Shown: positions 17,198-27,961, counted from the first letter of the stretch. The stretch is 64,000 bases of DNA from Zygnema cylindricum (GCA_037447655.1 JBBHKE010000657.1:1-64000), one strand, 5' to 3'. Numbers and translations: made by a program. The notes: generated from the letters alone by a model not told the origin.

Positions 17198-17678
17198 CAT
17201 AGTTGTTCACGGCGTTTAGTGCGAATGATTTAATCGCGACGAATTATACGTAACAAACGCATTGAACCTTTTGAAAAAATCGTTAAAATCGTTAATGAAT
17301 TTCTTTCCGTATAATTCCGTACATGTAAACAAAAATAAATTTCAAATATACCGCAGTTTGTACATTTTTCGTACATTTTACGTATCTTTTCGTATTAGTC
17401 CGTACATTTTTGATAAAATTCCGTACATTTCCGTAAAATTTATGTTCAGTTTACCGGACAGAAAGTACTACGAAGTGCAACGTATCGTTTAGTCAAATTT
17501 CGTACATTTACCGTACAAAACCGTACATTTATCGAAAATACCGTACAGTTTCCGTAAATTAGCCGTTCAGTTTACCGGACAGAAAGTACATCGCGTTTTT
17601 TTCCGATTTATTCAAAAGTCACGAATTATACATTTTAATCGGAAAAAAGGAAAAAATCGCGCGATTTGAACAACTATG
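17198..17678. mobile_element. hAT-type element, first of a tandem pair
   Basis: Ends CATAGTTGTTCA / TGAACAACTATG form perfect inverted repeats. The 8-bp duplication GTTTACAC occurs before it (17190-17197) and after it (17679-17686). The interior is rich in CCGTACATTT / CCGTAC words and encodes no transposase. Confidence 0.88.
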
Positions 17679-17686
17679 GTTTACAC

Positions 17687-17991
17687 CATAGTTCAAAAGT
17701 AGGTTAAAGAAGGCCCATACAATATGCCTATTGTATGCAAAACATACAATATGACCTTAAGACCCATATTGTATTCGGACCTATTCGGACCAATTAAAAA
17801 ATTCGGACCAAAAATTGGACCAATTAAAACATTCGTACCAAAAAAAATATTTACACCGTCAGATTCGGACGATCGGACGATTTCTGATCAAAGTAGTGAT
17901 CTAAGAAGATCACATGAAAAGCCCATACCACAACTTACGATAAAGGCGCCGACCAAAGGCCTACCATAAAAACGCCTACTTTTGAACTATG
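17687..17991. mobile_element. hAT-type element, second of a tandem pair
   Basis: Ends CATAGTTCAAAAGTAGG / CCTACTTTTGAACTATG are perfect inverted repeats. The same 8-bp word GTTTACAC sits on both sides (17679-17686 and 17992-17999) and is shared with the neighbouring element. Its interior differs from its neighbour apart from the terminal CATAGTT, so it is a distinct subfamily. Confidence 0.88.
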
Positions 17992-17999
17992 GTTTACAC

Positions 18000-18292
18000 G
18001 CGTTTTTTGTATTTTGATCTATGATTTATAGAATCGGAACAGAATCTAATCCAGAATCATCGTACCTGTTAGGTGCAGGAACAATTTGTCAATTTGCACA
18101 CGTCGTCGCGGAAAGTCTTCGGATACGCTACAGGATCTCCAACGGATCGATTTTCAGACCCGTCAATTTAAATCATTACAGAGTTTTAGTACTAGCCTGA
18201 CCGGTCTAACAAATGCAAAGCTCCAAAAAAAAAAGGAGAAATAGAAAAAAAGTGCCAAACAGAATTTACGACCACAGTACAGTACACCGCCC
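18000..18292. other. spacer between hAT pair and MITE cluster
   Basis: No gene or repeat family recognised. Confidence 0.3.
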
Positions 18293-18294
18293 AA

Positions 18295-18503
18295 TCGTTA
18301 TTAGCGTGTAAGTTTTTTTAGCGTATACGAATAATTAGCGTGGTTTACGCTAATTGGGAATGTGAAAATTTTCGAAGAAATCGTTTATTCTAATTAGGAA
18401 TTAGGGGTTTTTAAATAGTGTGGATAATTCTATTTGATAATTTAAAAAAAAAAAAGAAGCGGGACGGAATTAGCGTACACAACGCTAATAACGATTTGCG
18501 GTG
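18295..18503. mobile_element. TA-target MITE, CACCGC family (short form)
   Basis: TIRs CACCGCCCAATCGTTATTAGC / CTAATAACGATTTGCGGTG with TA on both sides; 209 bp, closely related to 16750-16966. It is separated from the next element by only seven bases (TACAGTA). Confidence 0.87.
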
Positions 18504-18510
18504 TACAGTA

Positions 18511-19010
18511 CACCGCGAATCGTAATTAGAGTAAATTACTCTAATTCGGTCGCTCGAAATTTCGACTCTATCACATCAAATAGAGTAAATGATTCTAATT
18601 TTTTCATTATACTATTTAGGGTAAGGTTTAATTAGCGTTTTTAATTCTAATATATGTTCGTTTTAAATAGTGTGGAGTACGGATGACGTCCGTCCGTGCA
18701 AAATTGTACTTTTATAAATAAAAAGTACAAATAACGATTTAATACATGTCGCTATCATGTAACTGCGTTTTAACAATCCGCGTAGTCAAACGTCATAGTG
18801 ACGATAAACTGTACGTTTTCTCAAATTCTGCAAAAATGCCTTATTTACAGTAGAGGATATTAACTTGCCAAATTAGAGTACACCGCATAAATTAGAGTAA
18901 ATTCCTTTCTTAAACAGTTATATCACATAAATTAGAGTAAGTTACTTTAATTATTTTTTTTCTCTTTTTTTACTCTAATTTTTTCATTACTCTAATTACG
19001 ATGCGCGGTG
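18511..19010. mobile_element. TA-target MITE, CACCGC family (long form)
   Basis: TIRs CACCGCGAATCGTAATTAGA / CTCTAATTACGATGCGCGGTG, TA flanks. It is the same subfamily as 6323-6939 in inverted orientation (GTGTGGAGTACGGA and AAATTGTACTTTTATAAATA blocks). Confidence 0.87.
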
Positions 19011-19037
19011 TACTGTACCATTTAAAAGGCAACAGTA

Positions 19038-19570
19038 CACCGCCAATCGTTATTAGCGTTGTGCACACTAATTCCGTCGCACTTTTTTTTTTCTCCATTA
19101 GTGTAGTTCATTCTATTTTTTTCTTTATTCTATTTAGGGTTATCTTCAGTGCGTTGTCTCTTAAATAGAGTTGTGTACGGTCAGTGTCATACCGTACATA
19201 AATGTACCTTTTTAAGTTAAAAATTACAATAAATTAGTTTTAGTTACCGCAGACGCATGAGAATGTGCGTTCTAAAAAGGAAAAAAAACCACGTCGTAAA
19301 ACATCCCGTTCCCACATATTCGTCCGACAGCCGCGTTTCGACCGTGTGAATGTACGATTTGTGTACGATTTGTCAGACTTTGTACGGAGACCTATATTAG
19401 TGTCAGCATGTTTGCGATCGACATTTTTTTTTTCAAAGATCCAAATTACCATAATCAAACAATTAGAATGTATGATTTTTTCCAAAATTTTCAAATTCTT
19501 AAATAGCGTACACCACTGTAGTTATTTTTATACGCTAATCAATCTCCCACGCTAATAACGATTGGCGGTG
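19038..19570. mobile_element. TA-target MITE, CACCGC family (ATTAGCGT type, long)
   Basis: TIRs CACCGCCAATCGTTATTAGC / complement, TA flanks at 19036-19037 and 19571-19572. The terminal parts match the short form; the interior is about 300 bp longer. Confidence 0.87.
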
Positions 19571-19572
19571 TA

Positions 19573-20455
19573 CTGTACTGTACTTGTTGCATTCCATTCA
19601 TTTATTTTTAATGCCGCAAATCGGGCAATTTTTTCTTGTGAAATAGGCGCATTCCAGATTTATGGAAATCTTTGGTGTCGGCGCAGCTGGTGGTTAAATC
19701 TCAACTTCTGAATACTTCGCTTGTCGCAGATTTTCCATATCTTTATTGAATCTATCCAAATTCGATAATGCTCCCCCGATGTTTACACGTTTGAGATATG
19801 CCGAGTCATATGATAAATAGTTAAATACAGTACACACGTCATCTAAACATTTATTACTCGCCGCCAGTGTGAACATGCGTACTAATAGCGTGACTTTGAA
19901 AGGGGTACACGTACCATAGCCAGTTATGCCACATGGTATTATACGAAACACCAAACTATGCAACATGTAAATGAAAGACGCATGAAATTTTGAAATTTCA
20001 TTAGGGCAATTGCTATGCATTTATGCAGATTTAATCAATACAGTACAAAAAAATATCTACACTAGTACACTACAATAAAGGCATCTGTCGTATAGTCCTT
20101 TACTCCGCCTGTACTAACCGTGCCTTATGAAAGGTTGACCGACTCGCAAGCACTTCTGTACATTAAATTTCATGATGATCTTGATTATAAATATATGATA
20201 CGTCTGATTGTACAATTGTAAGAGCCGTACATGGTCCTTTGTTCCAATCTTCTTCATTTTTTCTTAGCTGTCATCGAGAAGTACAGAAATTGAGTTCGTA
20301 TTCTTAGGTGCGGTTACATGTTCCATACTAAAAGAGCCGTCGTCGCATCGCTTATAGCATCACCGACAGCTTTTCGGTTGACTTTGATATTGTCTTTTGC
20401 ATATTACTAAAATACGATAGTACTGTACGAATTATGTACAAGTTATTGACTTAAT
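19573..20455. other. intergenic with an unrecognised 108-codon frame
   Basis: A minus-strand open frame at 19694-20020 (ends DMENLRQAKYSEVEI) has natural-looking composition with no low-complexity bias, but I recognise no family and see no flanking exons. It could be a transposon ORF fragment. Nothing else is identified. Confidence 0.3.
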
Positions 20456-21292
20456 GGTGAAGTTCCATTAAGATACTGTTATTGTACGGCCAACATTACA
20501 GGATGCTACAATTTGAACGCTGTTCTATTCCGCAGAGTCTGGAATCCACGTGTTCATATTTAAGTGGCACCACGTGAGTTAAGACCGTATATTGAAAATC
20601 GTCAATGATTTTTACACCTAGCAAAAATCTCCATTTGCGTACCATGTACGTGCGTACCAGGTCATCGTTCAACACAACTTTTGTACTCTTTGCAGACGCC
20701 TTGTCAGATACCACTTCATTTTTTTAGGATTCCTGTTTTTTCGCGTGACGAATGAGCGTTTCCAGAAATAGTGTGACGAATGGGCGCTAACAAAAACAGC
20801 GTTATAAAAGTGCGTTACGAGATTTCGTTTGTATTTTTTGTTGGATTTTTGAATGCGCATATCGTCTGCGAATTTTTTTTATTTCGTATGTTCAATATCC
20901 AACGTGTCGCGGCTCAATTTTTTCTGTAAATTGAAAAGAAGCTTTATTTCAAAAAGTGCGATGGAAAAATCCATCAAGGTACAAAGGGGCTCAAAAAGAA
21001 GAAATAGACGCTTGTTGCTAAAGAATAGCCAAAGGAAAAGAAGGTAAACAAAACATGTGAAGACACCAAATTTGTCTAAAAGAAACTGCCAAAAATAAGC
21101 AAATATACTAAAGATGACACTAATCAAAAGAAAAAACTACCCAACCATAATAAGCTAAACTCCACACCCCCGAAGATCGTGGATGTGGATTAGATCCCTT
21201 GGTGGAAGATCAGGGAGGCCGCGCCGGTCATCAGCCACTGTACTCCGCCGTAGAAGGGCCGCGGCTTGCGCTCGTTGAAGAGCCACTGATAC

Positions 21293-23446
21293 TCACTGAT
21301 GGTAAAACGCGACGAGAAGACTCGAGGAGGGCTTTCTGGACCAGGTCTCAAATGTTTTCTTCGCACAGTCGCGGAGGAAATCATCAAAGGGCTTGTCCAA
21401 AGTACCAAAAATTTCTGCGGCAAATGGCACAAATTGGTCCACCGGGTCATAGTGAGCATAATCTCTTTCCTTAGAAGTTACTACGTCTCGAGTCGCCACC
21501 CTTGTGTGTACCGCTGCGCGAGAAAAAACGTTGGTCCCAGTGGGATCCGTGAGGACCACATTACCCAAAGTCCTCCCAGCCCCATGAAGGAAAACCAAGT
21601 CAACCCGAGGACTTCTAAGGCCGTTAGACTGGGAGCGAGGAGGTAGTATATGAGAAATTTCGCGCCTCATGGTGTAGCCTGCACCGGTACCAATTGCAGC
21701 AATTGAGTCACAAACCAAATCATGCGCAACCGTATGTTCACCGCCCCTAAAGCAACGGAGTAGATGAATCTCGTCCGAGTCGATAGGCTGATTACATACA
21801 CAATGGGGTGGCCCAAGAAGTGCAGGGTAGAGCAAACCCAAACAAAGACGTAAGGCAGATGTGAAATGGTCAGACGTCAGACGAAGGGTTGAAAAAATCG
21901 GCGTGGCTTGTAGCCATGCACCAGCCCTTGGCCCAGAACACGAACGCAGTCGAGCACGTGATTGAGCACAAGGAAGCGCGTTTAAAAGGTTATGGAATTC
22001 AGCGGCTACCGATTGCTCAATTAGACGTTGTTGGAGATGAATGTTGTTGTCGGAAATTAAAGTTTGAAAGGGTGGAACCTGGTTTCTTGCATCAAGTGGG
22101 AGGAGCGCACGCGCGGAGAGAAGAGTCTCATGAAAAGGAAAAAGGTTTTCCTCCACCTTAGGGACGACTTTGGCCAGAATTGTAACGTCATCGACGATAA
22201 ACCGAGAGGTGATGGTAGGCGCCACCAAAGACAAACAACCCAAATATGCCGCTGGAGCAACCCTAGCCACAGGAATCAAACCTAAACCGCCATTCGAAAT
22301 AGGGAGACTTGCTTGTTGGCGAGCAAACGAATCCTCCGGCGGATCAAAAATCCCCTGCCCAACAAGGTGTTGGAGTACGCTAAAGAGTTTGTTGTCAAAG
22401 TCATTAAGAGAAGACAAAAACGGAGTCGTTGGTGGGACAGTCCAAGCAAGATAAAGAGGACGTTGAGCAAAACAACGGGTGAGGATTGCAAAAGCCACTT
22501 GGGAGTCGGAGAGCTTAGGAAGGTCATCAGAGTGCGAGAGGTCTTCCAACAAACCATGTGTAGCAGCTTGATTAACAAAAGATGGGGTTCCAATAGGGGA
22601 TCCTAAAGCTTTAATTCCCTCTGTTGAAGACGCGATTCGAAAACCCATATGGACGGGGTAGTTGGAAGGTAAGCCTTGGGGGCACCACGCTACACATTTA
22701 GATGGCTTTACTGATAAACTAATCTTACAAAGTTGCTCTACAAAATGTGTGAACGCAGACAAAACTTGGTCTCTGGGACCGACAATATGCGTATCATCCG
22801 CAATCGAAGGGAATAAACAACCTGGAAAAGCCGCAGCACGCAATGCCTGAAGGTGAGCCAACGCAAAGAGGGGTGCCCCTAAAGGATCACCCTGGCGAGT
22901 GCTAGTCGCAGATTCTAAAGTGGCAACATCACCAAAGGGACCGCCAAGAGGAAAGATGAGGGGGCTTGGACGAGAATAAAAGGCACGCACAAAAGGGAAA
23001 ATGTGGTTAATCGGCGATGGTGCATGCCTTAATTCTCGAAAGATAGCATTACGATTGACTGTGTTAAAAGCGTTGGCAACATCCACTTGAAGGACCACCC
23101 AATCTGGATGGAGATCCAAAAGAGCACGAAGGCCATGAACAACTGCCTCAAAACCCCCCCTAGTAGCAACTCCAAACTGATGCGGTGTAAAATGGTCATG
23201 GAAGGCCCCTTGAAGTTGAATACACATCGCAGGAGCCACCAAACGGTACAAAACTTCTCCAATAGCAATAGGGCGAATGCCGCCGGCAGGTTTCGAAACA
23301 GCTACAAGACGTGCCGCAGAGAGAAGAGGTACAACATGATGAGGGACGTGCCCCCGAGCCACCCCAGAAGCCACTTTAAAAAGAAGGTCAAAACCCTGAG
23401 AAGGGGTCTTAGGGGGAAATACATCCCGCAAGAGCTCATAAACCAT
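21293..23446 (-). pseudogene. LINE reverse transcriptase / restriction-like endonuclease ORF (broken)
   Basis: The longest open frame of the window (717 codons), starting inside the original protein at MVYELLRDVF. It carries fingers and palm motifs: VSKPAGGIRPIAIGEVLYRL, VLQVDVANAFNTVNR, STRQGDPLGAPLFALAH, IADDTHIVG, IKALGSPIG. Then come the CVCNQPIDSDEIHLLRC zinc motif and the endonuclease (PRVDLVFL, NVVLTDPTG, TSKERDYAHYDP, AAEIFG). It ends at TGA after SLLVAFYHQ. Reading past the stop gives VSVALQRAQA, colinear with FYRQRLSVALQRVQA in the other copies, so the stop is a likely CGA-to-TGA transition. Upstream coding sequence is in other frames, so it is a pseudogene. Confidence 0.88.
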
Positions 23447-24254
23447 GCCAGATGGGCCTCCAGCTGAATGATGAAGAGATCAAATCAAATCTTTTGTAAA
23501 AGCTTCTCGCTCCAACTCAAAAGACTCGAGTGGATCATGCACCTCAACGAAAGGAAGGAGCTCGTCACGGGCAAGAGGATGGAGCAAACGCAAAGCTTCA
23601 ACTGTTGCCTTTGAAGACGGAGATGGGGTGAAAGGTCTAAGAGCACGAGCAACTCGAGGAAACTCTCCAGAACGACCAAGATGGACAGCCCGGTGTAGTT
23701 TCGCCGTGGAGCTTGGTAATGGGGCATGACGTTTGGGAGGGGACATGGAAAGACCTATGGCACGATCCGTGTGCTCTTGTTGCAATGACTCCTAATCCCC
23801 CCTCAAAAATCGTTGGCAACGAGCTTTTGTCTCACGAGCCCCGCTCGCACCCCCCCTTGAAGGCAAAACCAAAACCCAAAGAGGAAACAAAAAGAGTAAG
23901 TGCCACGCCGCGTCGTTGGCGATGTCTTCAGCCAATAAGGCTAAAGGGAGTCGAAGAGCCACTTGGACAGAATCACGAAGATTGCTCGGGATACGAGTGT
24001 ACAATCGAGGGCGTGGATAGCCCAAATGATAACACCCAAGAACGTCGAGGCGACGAACATATTGCCAATCAGTCGGAGATGGTTGTTGACGAACAATTGG
24101 TGGAGAAGGGTGGCCCTTATCTGGGGGCGAGATACCCTTAGGAGTAAGAGGACATGACTTCAAATGCTTCGACAAACCGCCACCCGCCACATATAACCTT
24201 CCACACTGAGGACAGGGTACCCTCGGTGAACCAAAACTTGACGATGGAGGGTAA

Positions 24255-24350
24255 CGAAGGTGGTTGTGAAAGAGGGATGGAATGCATTGGCTGAGAATGC
24301 TCCGAAGGTGGTGGTGAAAGAGGGGTGGAATGCGTTGGTTGAGAATGCTC
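24255..24350. repeat. 48-bp tandem duplication in LINE 5' coding region
   Basis: Two adjacent 48-bp copies (24255-24302 and 24303-24350) beginning CGAAGGTGGT and ending GAGAATGCTC. The length is divisible by three, so it keeps frame and repeats a 16-residue segment (PPLFHHHLRS-type) just before the zinc finger. Confidence 0.85.
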
Positions 24351-24660
24351 TTGAAAGTGGGGTGGACGGTAAGGGGCACCAATGAGAGGGGGAGGCTCGT
24401 TGCTTAAAGATGGGATGGAATAGGTTTTGTAGAAAGTATTGGTTGCGTGCCCTCAGGGGATGTGTGCAAGGGTTAGGAATGGTAGAGGGAACCGTGTGTG
24501 GAGGTAATTGTACAGTGTGAAGGGGGGGAGTGGTACTCTGGGAGGTAAGTGACGGAGGGTCAAGGTTAAGGGTCTCATCTGAGGTAATCAACCGTGGTCG
24601 AGCATGATCCGAAGAAGACGGCGACGGGGAGCGTGACGCCCGCCGCTTGTGAAGGGCCAT

Positions 24661-25707
24661 AAGAGTGGGAGCCAGTGGATGGCGATCACTTGTGCTATTG
24701 CACGCTTGGTGGCAGTGCAGGATGTGCTCGGTATGGTCCCCTCGGTGGATTCGAGGAGGTGAAAGAAAAGTGGAAAAAAATGAATCCTCTTGAGCAACAA
24801 AAGAAAAATAATCGGAAAAAGTCGTGGTTGATTTATGTAGAGCAAATTCCGGAGAGTACTAGTGCGCCAAATTTTGCGCCGTATACAAGAAGGGGAGTTC
24901 AAGAAACTCTAGCATAAAGCCATGGTCGAAGGTTGTAAAAGGTCGCCAGCCAAAAATTTCTTGTTTTCTGTAGGAAATCGGCCAAAAGCGGCAGAGCCGA
25001 TTATGAAAAAGATGAAGGAAACAGATGCAGCTAGCTTGTCCACAAAAATAAAGGTTCTGAAGAATAATTTTTGGCGCCAGATATACGAAGATATGGTCAA
25101 AAAACTGCAGGAGGAAGTGACTAAAAAATAATTCCCCTCAAATCGAACTGAGTATGACGAAAAAAAAAAAAAAGGTAGTAACTGCGAAAACTCCTATCGT
25201 TGGCTAATGGCACGCCAATTTAGGCGGTATTGTTTGCAAGAAATGGCCACAAGAAATGAAAGAGGAAAACCGCCGAAATTGATGACTCCGATTAGTGAAA
25301 GACGAAAGAGCGGATGGAGCTGATTTGTCTATCAGAAGAAAGGACTTGAAAAATACGTTCCGAAAAGTATCTGCACGCCAAATTTGACGCCGGATAGACG
25401 ACGGGAAGGTCGAAAAACCCTAGCAGGAAGGCCGAAGCTTCGAGAAGGCCGCCGGTTGTCTCAAAAAGAGATTGACGGATTCTGTAAATGGTGAATTGGT
25501 GATGTACCTCGAGAGGTAAAACTCTCGAAACGAATGCTTCGCGAAAAAATATCCAACGGTCATACATCTCAGACCTTCGGAGAATATTGGCAAGATTCTC
25601 TATAATGTTGTTTTTGGATAAAAACAAAATAGAAGGTACGGCACTGTACGTATAAGTACGAATTTCTATAAACAACCTCACTTTTCGTATAATGGAACTT
25701 CACCCTT
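24661..25707. other. degenerate, internally duplicated coding-like sequence
   Basis: Plus-strand frames at 24675-24917 and 24922-25131 are lysine-rich (VKEKWKKMNPLEQQKKNNRK; IKVLKNNFWRQIYEDMVKKL). A second, more decayed copy of the same sequence follows at about 25180-25550 (compare GCGCCAAATTTTGCGCCGTA with the ACGCCAAATTTGACGCCGGA region). It is probably TE-derived; the family is not recognised. Confidence 0.4.
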
Positions 25708-25708
25708 A

Positions 25709-26190
25709 ATGCCATAATGGTTAGGACATAAAGATCGTACTCTGAACTTGATGACGCGTACTAACATCATTGATGCCCTTGACAACACCACGTGTCTCAC
25801 AAGTCACAACTGACAGATTTTTTAAGGTCTTGGAGAAACAGTCTGCGCGTCTCAATTATGAAACTTTTTGATTTTTGGAGAATTTCTGGTGGACCGATGA
25901 GCCACGAGCCAAATGACCAGAAACGGGTCGCCAAAATTAGGGTTTCAACTCTGGTAAAGGAAGTAAACGTATTGTACGTACTTGAAGTACCTATTCATTA
26001 ATAATATGTTGTGTATCGGTAGCCTTTTAGCGATAGCCGATAGGTGCCTTTTCTACCGAAAATCAATTTATTGCTCTGTATTTCATACGTACGTTTCCGT
26101 ATTCAGTACTGAAATTAGTCAATTACTGTACCATATCCCAACGTACAAAAAATTCAGAAACCCTTCCTCCCCCACCCCCCCCACCCACGT
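25709..26190. other. intergenic / decayed repeat
   Basis: No gene. From about 26010 it holds CGATAGCC/GGTAGCC words similar to the hAT element at 7229-7699. The matching half seems to lie at 31395-31470, i.e. an old element split by the later insertions between them. Confidence 0.4.
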
Positions 26191-26639
26191 CAGAGGTCGC
26201 AATCGTGTACCCAAATCCGTACCCGGCCGTTAGCCGACCGTTAGCCGACCGCCCGCGTCCGATGCGGAACGGATTCGGGTGCCAAATTTTGGGGGGGCGG
26301 TCGGATTCGGGCGGGTGACTCACAAAAAAAAAAAACGGGTACGGTCGGGTAAGCAAAAATCGAAAAAAATGAAGGTTTTGTATTGTCCATACTATTTTTG
26401 TATCGTGGAAGGTATGATGGGAGATGTCCATTAATTTTGTACATATTCGGGTACGGGCGGGTACGGGTAGTCGCGAAAAATCGAGTTTTAGTTACCTTTT
26501 ATTTTCTTTAACACGTATCGGGTAACAGTTAACAATCTAAGAGCGTGACATAACCCAGTCGGATATCGGGTGTTCAAATTTTGAAAAATAAAAGACTGTC
26601 GGTTTCGGGTATCTAAAATTTTGACTTTTACAACCTCTG
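26191..26639. mobile_element. hAT-type MITE (CAGAGGTCGC family)
   Basis: Starts CAGAGGTCGCAA and ends CAACCTCTG, with an exact 8-bp duplication ACCCACGT at 26183-26190 and 26640-26647. The interior (ACCGACCGT-rich, ACGGGT words) matches the elements at 26687-31384 and 53725-54353. No coding capacity. Confidence 0.9.
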
Positions 26640-26765
26640 ACCCACGTTGAGCCCCCTCCTTCGGGAGATATATCGATTATCCGTGGCAGAGGTCGCAAAA
26701 GTCAAAATTTTAGATAACCGAAATCGACAATTTTTTTATTATCAAAAATCTGAGTACGTGACGCT

Positions 26766-27946
26766 TGTTGATATTTTGGGTATTTTCTAGGTCTTTGTTA
26801 GATAGAAAAGAGTAGAGGCAGTCTGCCTTAACTCCCCTCTCCAAGCCCCCACACTTGTTGTAGTCACTGAAGGCTGGATAGGGAGCTAGAGCCATGGCTG
26901 CCTAAGCTCTCTAGTGAAGACAGGAGGTAAATTAGGTAGACTTACCAAAAGTTATTTGACGGACCCAAGAATTGATCCTGGTACCTGCCGTCCGTCAATC
27001 ACTTACAGTCGGACGCGCTTTAACCGTTTAGTCTACCGCTGTTGTTAAGATGTATAGGGTTTGATAATTATTTATTTAGTTACACGTAGACTTGCTCATT
27101 TAACTAGAAATAAATACGTAGTGCATAGATACAATTATAAATAGTACGGAGTACGGTTAAATGTATATGAAACGGATACCGACATTTGTTTCGAACGCGA
27201 AACAAATACCTCGCACGTATTTATGACGGCTACGATCGAAAACTTGTTTTGATCGGACGGCCGGAAAAGGATGCTGAGATCGCAGAAGAAGATTTCGACG
27301 TTGTGGTCATCGCCACATGGGATGACACGTGGCAAAATGACATTGGATCGCGACATCTCTGAGGATTACGTGAACGAATCTGGAGATGACATGTGTCGAC
27401 ATTTTGGCCACGTCGTACAATGGACGTACAGAAAAGTACACCGGCACCTGTACTTTTTTGTACGACACAATACTTTGATTGGTGCCGTACGTCAATAGAT
27501 AGAGTCTTAGAGGAGAGATAGGACTTACAATATTTTCACTAGGTAGTCGCCTCTCCCAGAGAGCATGTTGTATAAATGGCTAACTTTGGGCAGCCATAAC
27601 TATCAATTTACTTGACCATTTTCAGTGATTCTTTTTGCTGCGGACTCAGGGGAGTCCAGGCTACAGAAGGGTATAGTCGTTCAAAGTTTTTGTCTGCCAG
27701 GGTGGCGGTATTTCTAAGGGAAAGTCAAAGTGGGTGAATGTGTCCAATTCTTATATTCTAACTTTGCATTCTGTGGTGGAACTGAGCACACAGAAAGTGT
27801 TATTTCACAGGGGTGAATCTATATTGGGGTTCTGACTGTCAAGGGGTAAGTCATTTGGGTTTATATAAACTTGGAGTCGGCATTATTTAGATTAGTTTCT
27901 TTTGGATCTACATACTCTGAGGACCAATGGAGGTCTCAGAGTTTCA
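26766..27946 (+). repeat. left LTR (1181 bp)
   Basis: Terminal TG...CA. It contains a promoter region with an inverted repeat around GATGACACGTGGC (ACGTG core), a GTACAGAAAAGTAC...GTAC palindromic cluster at 27417-27465, a TATAAAT box at about 27571, and an antisense tRNA-like segment at 26950-27045. The last 20 bases (from ATG 27927) encode MEVSEF, the start of Gag. Confidence 0.92.
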
Positions 27947-27961
27947 GGTTATGGGCCCACC
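27947..27961 (+). promoter_or_regulatory. primer-binding site for a 5' half of initiator tRNA-Met
   Basis: GGTTATGGGCCCACC directly follows the LTR's terminal CA. It is the exact complement of GGTGGGCCCATAACC, the anticodon arm and loop of plant initiator tRNA-Met (from general knowledge of that tRNA). It does not match TGGTATCAGAGC, the 3'-end type used by most plant Copia elements. Drosophila copia primes from the same anticodon-loop half-tRNA. Confidence 0.85.

Larger units (their letters stand above)
20942..24660 (-). mobile_element. R2-like LINE, nearly full length, inactivated
   Basis: Minus-strand single-ORF non-LTR element. From 5' to 3' it shows: a Ser/Pro-rich N-terminus from about 24660; a C2HC zinc finger (CPQCGRLYVAGGGLSKHLKSC, about 24150-24215); a reverse transcriptase with VLQVDVANAF (motif A) and IADDTHIVG (catalytic DD); a zinc-knuckle-like CVC...HLLRC; and a restriction-like endonuclease (RVDLVFL..., VVLTDPTG, KERDYAH). 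This order is that of the R2/CRE-type LINEs. The reading frame is broken by frameshifts near 24.2-24.4, 23.8 and 23.45 kb and by an in-frame TGA before the C-terminus. The 3' end has a GATGG...CCATC hairpin and AAATAAAG at about 20942. Three other copies lie in the window. Confidence 0.85.
20456..25708. mobile_element. possible TIR element enclosing the LINE
   Basis: GGTGAAGTTCCATTA at 20456 faces TAATGGAACTTCACCC at 25691-25706, an inverted pair that also resembles the ends of the two TIR elements at 54604-56120 (GGGTAAC-TTCCAT). TTA/TTAAT occurs on both outer sides. If real, the older element was later filled by the LINE copy at 20.9-24.7 kb. The interior 24.68-25.6 kb contains lysine-rich, stop-interrupted coding-like sequence that I cannot assign. 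Confidence 0.4.

Noticed and set aside
17036-18180. Outer TE beginning GGGGGCGTTCACACCGGCG
   Set aside because: No matching inverted right end or target duplication could be found around the hAT pair.
21293-23446. Active LINE source gene
   Set aside because: Frameshifts upstream and a premature TGA before the conserved C-terminus; the long frame is only part of the original protein.
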